From Bin87 sp964347975 (GTDB taxonomy: Bacteria; Chloroflexota; Dehalococcoidia; Lucifugimonadales; UBA3495): a stretch of DNA of 64,000 bases. Position 1 is the stretch's first letter; every line of letters begins with the position of its first letter. The translations under genes were made by a program, and so were the position numbers. Positions 61,101 to 64,000 of this stretch are shown here, one piece after another. Below the pieces are notes generated by a model. It was not told where the DNA came from. It saw nothing but the letters and a program-made list of their open reading frames with translations, and did no database searches. The DNA is taken from positions 21,030 to 85,029 of the forward strand of contig CAYGAY010000011.1 in NCBI GenBank assembly GCA_964347975.1. Reading direction: 5' to 3'.

Positions 61101-64000
61101 GCCGGTGTAGTCCGCTGCCTGCGCCGTGTCCGGCGTGATGGCGTAGTTGACCGTCACCGTTACCGAACCGGCTGGGCTCAGGGAGAGCGCGAACACCAGG
61201 TCGGCGTCCTCGGATGCCGCGGCGTCGGCTGCGCTGAGCGCCGGCCGGGGAGTGCCCGCCACCTGCAGCGTCGCCTCGGACGGGTCCCCCACCACATACC
61301 CGGAGGAATAGTCGTCGGGGGGAAGCAGGGTCAAATCCACCGTTCGGTCGGCCTCGGTGACGATGCCCTCCACGAACTCCAGATCGCGCATCTCCAGGGC
61401 GGAACTCCCCTCCGCGAAGGTCAGATATCCCTCCCGCAGGCTGAGACCCTGACCCCGATACACGGACTGGTATCCGACTACCAGGGCGACCGACAAATCC
61501 CCCGTCCGCATCAGGGTGAACACAACCTCTCCGTTCTCAGTCTCCGTCGCCGACACGACCGTCACAATCGGTATGGCGTTGTCGGTAATCGTGTCCGTGC
61601 CGTCGTTGTCCTGGACGGTCAGCGTGGCCGCGCGGTCGCTGCCCAGGTCGTAGGCGGCGCCGTCGGTCAGCGTCAGGGTCAGCGTGGCGTCGGGTTCGTC
61701 GGTCTCGTCGTCCTCGGTGGCCAGGCTCACCGTGACCGTGGGCTTGTTGGCCGGGATGGTGGCCGTGGTTGGCGCGTCATTGGTCAGCGCCGACCCGCCG
61801 CCGGTTACGGTGAAGGTCACGGGCAAGGCAAGCGTCGCATCGCCCGTCCGCGTCAGGGTGAACTCGGCGTCCTCCCCCTCGGTCACGTCGCCGCCCGAGG
61901 CTACCGTAACCTGCGGCAGGTCGTTGTCGGTGATGGTGCCGGTGGCCGTCCCGTCGGCGATGCTGGCCGTCCCGGTCAGGCCGGACAGGGTGAGGGTCAC
62001 CGTCTCGTCCGGCTCGTCCGCCGCGTCGTCCACCAGATTGAGGGTGACGTCTTGCGAGGTCTCGCCCGGGGCGAAGGTTACGGATCCCGAGGCGGTTCCG
62101 GTGTAGTCGGCGGCCTGCGCCGTGTCCGGCGTGATGGCGTAGTTGACCTTCACCGTTCCCGAACTGGCCGGATCCAGGGTGATCTCAAACACCAGGTCGG
62201 CGTCCTCCGAGGCCGCGGCGTCGGCCGCGCTCAGCGCCGGCGTGCCGTCGTTGTCCTGGACGGTCAGCGTCGCCGCGCGGTCGCTGCCCAGGTCGTAGGC
62301 CGCGCCGTCGCTCAGCGTCAAGGTCAGCGTGGCGTCGGGTTCGTCGGTGTTGTCGTCCTCGGTCGCCAGGCTCACCTTGACCGTGGTCGCGTTGGCCGGG
62401 ATGGTCGCCGCGGTTGGCGGGTCATCGCTCAGCGCCGACCCGGGGTCGGACACCGTGAAGGTCACGGGCAGGGCCGCCCCGGTGTCCGCGCTGGCCCGCG
62501 TCAGCGTGAACTCCGCGTCCGCCCCCTCAGTCACGTCGCCGCCGGAGGACACCGTCACCACCGGCAAGTCATTGTCGGTGATCGTTCCGGTGGCCGCGCC
62601 GTCGGCGATGCTCGCCGTCCCGGTGACCCCGGACAGGGTGAGCGTCACCGTCTCCTCCGGCTCGTCCGTCGTGTCGTCCACCAGATTGAGGGTGACGTCT
62701 TGCGAGGTCTCGCCCGGGGCGAAGGTTACGCTGCCGGAGGCGGCGCCGGTGTAGTCGGCGGCCTGCGCCGTGTCCGGCGTGATGGCGTAGTTGACCGTCA
62801 CCCTTCCCGAACTGGCCGGGTCCAGGGTGATCTCGAACACCAGGTCGGCGTCCTCGGAGGCCGATGCGTCGGCCGCGCTCAGCGCCGGCGTGCCGTCGTT
62901 GTCCTGGACGGTCAGCGTGGCCGCGCGGTCGCTGCCCAGGTCGTAGGCGGCGCCGTCGGTCAGCGTCAGGGTCAGCGTGGCGTCGGGTTCGTCGGTCTCG
63001 TCGTCCTCGGTGGACAGGCTCACCGTGACCGTGGTCTTGTTGGCCGGGATGGTCGCCGAGGTGGACGCCGCGTCGCTCAGCGCCGACCCGGGGTCGGACA
63101 CGGAGAAGGTCACGGGCAGGGCAAGCGTCGCATCGCCCGTCCGCGTCAGGGTGAACTCGGCGTCCGCCCCCTCGGTCACGTCGCCGCCGGAGGCTACCGT
63201 AACCTGCGGCAGGTCGTTGTCGGTGATGGTGCCGGTGGCCGTCCCGTCGGCGATGCTCGCCGTCCCGGTCAGGCCGGACAGGGTGAGGGTCACCGTCTCG
63301 TCCGGTTCGTCCGTCGTGTCGTCCACCAGATTGAGGGTGACGTCTTGCGAGGTCTCGCCGGGGGCGAAGGTTACGCTGCCCGCGGCGGCGCCGGTGTAGT
63401 CGGCGGCCTGCGCCGTGTCCGGCGTGATGGCGTAATTGACCGTCACCGTTCCCGAACTGGCCGGGTCCAGGGTGATCTCGAACACCAGGTCGGCGTCCTC
63501 CGAGGCCGATGCGTCGGCCGCGCTCAGCGCCGGCGTGCCGTCGTTGTCCTGGACGGTCAGCGTCGCCGCGCGGTCGCTGCCCAGGTCGTAGGCGGCGCCG
63601 TCGGTCAGCGTCAGGGTCAGCGTGGCGTCGGGTTCGTCGGTGTTGTCGTCCTCGGTGGCCAGGCTCACCGTGACCGTGGTCGCGTTGGCCGGGATGGTGG
63701 CCGCGGTTGGCGCGTCGTCGCTCAGCGCCGCGTCGCCGCCGGTCACCGTGAAGGTCACGGGCAGGGCAAGCGTCGCATCGCCCGTCCGCGTCAGGGTGAA
63801 CTCGGCGTCCGCCCCCTCGGTCACGTCGCCGCCGGAGGCTACCGTAACCTGCGGCAGGTCGTTGTCGGTGATGGTGCCGGTGGCCGTCCCGTCGGCGATG
63901 CTCGCCGTCCCGGTCAGGCCGGACAGGGTGAGGGTCACCGTCTCGTCCGGCTCGTCCGCCGTGTCGTCCACCAGATTGAGGGTGACGTCTTGCGAGGTCT
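58167..64000 (-). CDS. Giant Calx-beta repeat protein (5' end beyond the window)
   Basis: The minus-strand frame stays open to the right edge, giving at least about 1,940 residues. It consists of alternating Calx-beta-type modules. One has VTEGADAEFTLTRTGDATLALPVTF...DEPDATLTLTLTDGAAYDLGS. The other has SASEDADLVFEITLDPASSG...DYTGAASGSVTFAPGETSQDVTLNLVDDTTDEPDETVTLTLSG. Most module pairs end in TGTITDNDLP. Period is 645-648 bp at the right end, with near-identical copies. Two variant modules (ETENGEVVFTLRRRGNLSIA) are inserted. Such Asp-rich beta sandwiches bind calcium and serve in surface adhesion. The C terminus (SPSQADG) has no anchor; the signal peptide lies outside. Confidence 0.88.
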   Translation of the reverse strand, partial: TSQDVTLNLVDDTADEPDETVTLTLSGLTGTASIADGTATGTITDNDLPQVTVASGGDVTEGADAEFTLTRTGDATLALPVTFTVTGGDAALSDDAPTAATIPANATTVTVSLATEDDNTDEPDATLTLTLTDGAAYDLGSDRAATLTVQDNDGTPALSAADASASEDADLVFEITLDPASSGTVTVNYAITPDTAQAADYTGAAAGSVTFAPGETSQDVTLNLVDDTTDEPDETVTLTLSGLTGTASIADGTATGTITDNDLPQVTVASGGDVTEGADAEFTLTRTGDATLALPVTFSVSDPGSALSDAASTSATIPANKTTVTVSLSTEDDETDEPDATLTLTLTDGAAYDLGSDRAATLTVQDNDGTPALSAADASASEDADLVFEITLDPASSGRVTVNYAITPDTAQAADYTGAASGSVTFAPGETSQDVTLNLVDDTTDEPEETVTLTLSGVTGTASIADGAATGTITDNDLPVVTVSSGGDVTEGADAEFTLTRASADTGAALPVTFTVSDPGSALSDDPPTAATIPANATTVKVSLATEDDNTDEPDATLTLTLSDGAAYDLGSDRAATLTVQDNDGTPALSAADAAASEDADLVFEITLDPASSGTVKVNYAITPDTAQAADYTGTASGSVTFAPGETSQDVTLNLVDDAADEPDETVTLTLSGLTGTASIADGTATGTITDNDLPQVTVASGGDVTEGEDAEFTLTRTGDATLALPVTFTVTGGGSALTNDAPTTATIPANKPTVTVSLATEDDETDEPDATLTLTLTDGAAYDLGSDRAATLTVQDNDGTDTITDNAIPIVTVVSATETENGEVVFTLMRTGDLSVALVVGYQSVYRGQGLSLREGYLTFAEGSSALEMRDLEFVEGIVTEADRTVDLTLLPPDDYSSGYVVGDPSEATLQVAGTPRPALSAADAAASEDADLVFALSLSPAGSVTVTVNYAITPDTAQAADYTGAASGSVTFAPGDTSKNVTLDVVDDGIAEPDETVTLTLTLPDWHEDNQLSPGFYRVGTARIADATATGTITDNDLPVEPPGGNDRPVVTVSSGGDVTEGADAEFILTRASEDTGAALTVTFSVTDPGSALSDDAPTSATIPANGTTVTVSLATEDDETDEPDATLTLTLTDGAAYDLGSDRAATLTVEDNDGTPALSAADATASEDADLVFEITLDPASSGRVTVNYAITPDTAQAADYTGAAAGSVTFAPGETSQDVTLNLVDDTADEPDETVTLTLSGLTGTASIADGAATGTITDNDLPSVTVSSGDDVTEGESAEFTLTRASEDTGAALLVSFTVTGGDAVLSSNAPTAATIPANETTGTVSLATDDDNTDEPDATLTLTLSDGAAYDLGSDRSATLTVQDNDDAPDDNDLPVVTVTSGGNVTEGADVEFTLTRASEDTGAALAVTFSVTGGGTALINDAPTSATIPADATTVKVSLATEDDNTDEPDSTLTLTLTDGGAYDLGTPSVATVTVEDNDDTPTLTVADASASEDADLVFALTLHPASSQEVTVDYEITPDTAQAADYTGATSGSVTFAPGETSKGVTLDLVDDEAAEPNETVTLTLANLTGPANLGAGAATGTITDNDQQVVTVESATETENGEVVFTLRRRGNLSIALTIGYQVVYRGQGVVLREGYRTFPEGSSTLEMRDPEFVDGIVTEADRTAELTLLPPDGHASGYVVGDPSEATLRVAGTPRPALSVADAAASEDADLVFALTLSPASELSVTVDYAIAPGTAQAADYTGTTSGTVTFAPGDTSKNVTLDVVDDDIAEPDETVTLTLTLPDRHEDEPLSNGFYHVGTARIDDATATGTITDNDLPVVAVAAEAGAVTEGEDAVFVFSRTGDASSPLTVTVVVGETGSVLAVAPPTTAAFGANETETRLRVATVDDSTEEPDGRVTVTVRLGDGYTVAPGAGSAGVDVLDNDGSSPSQADG

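Noticed and set aside
58167..64000. CRISPR array
   Set aside because: The right end is repetitive, but the repeats are 645-648 bp, coding and contiguous without spacers. No short direct repeats with unique spacers occur anywhere in the window.

Overview
The window is a 64-kb piece of a GC-rich bacterial chromosome. It carries F420/flavin-dependent luciferase-like oxidoreductases, crotonase-fold enzymes, NIPSNAP, cyclase and MmgE/PrpD proteins, many Uma2 nucleases, and short dispersed palindromes of the GTCATTGCGAGCG type. Together these point to a Chloroflexota lineage (Dehalococcoidia/SAR202-like). This is inferred from gene content only: there is no rRNA and I saw no tRNA.

Layout. 1-15.7 kb holds mostly catabolic and accessory genes: the end of a CDP-alcohol phosphatidyltransferase, Uma2, hydrolase, zinc-ribbon GIY-YIG protein, ferritin-VIT iron transporter, F420 oxidoreductase, NIPSNAP, MmgE/PrpD, ammonium transporter, MOSC, enoyl-CoA hydratase, VOC, SDR, PLD-like and metallo-beta-lactamase-fold proteins. 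15.8-17.05 kb is the infC-rpmI-rplT operon, with a consensus promoter, a leader hairpin and a probable AUC start for IF-3. 17.3-20.8 kb is a minus-strand cluster of an M20 peptidase, a PAC2 protein and a two-subunit TPP decarboxylase. 20.9-29.8 kb is defence-rich: PIN toxin-antitoxin-like pair, DUF3800, MmeI-like restriction-modification enzyme and a Septu-like ATPase/HNH pair, mixed with a sulfurtransferase and a second M20 peptidase. 29.8-33 kb holds moaD-moaE, the convergent rpsP-khpA-rimM operon and fmt. 33.2-39.5 kb is again metabolic (cyclase, crotonase, ilvD, pterin dehydratase, F420 oxidoreductase).

From 39.6 kb the chromosome looks unstable. Broken IS5, IS630 and IS66 copies lead into two large secreted proteins built of DUF11, Calx-beta, cadherin-like and Fn3 modules. 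These are followed by a loose cadherin-like fragment, a ligA pseudogene, a 1.28-kb tandem duplication carrying two Uma2 genes, a DUF4160/DUF2442-HTH pair, more transposase debris and a minus-strand Calx-beta repeat gene running off the right edge with near-identical 645-648 bp repeats.

The most interesting unexplained structure is upstream of rpsP on the minus strand (31668-32048). A consensus promoter precedes a 23-codon ORF with a near-perfect Shine-Dalgarno. The RNA of that ORF can pair over about 32 nt with the 5' arm of a downstream U-tract terminator. This is the layout of a leader-peptide attenuator, placed ahead of a ribosomal-protein operon that also has its own proximal promoter.
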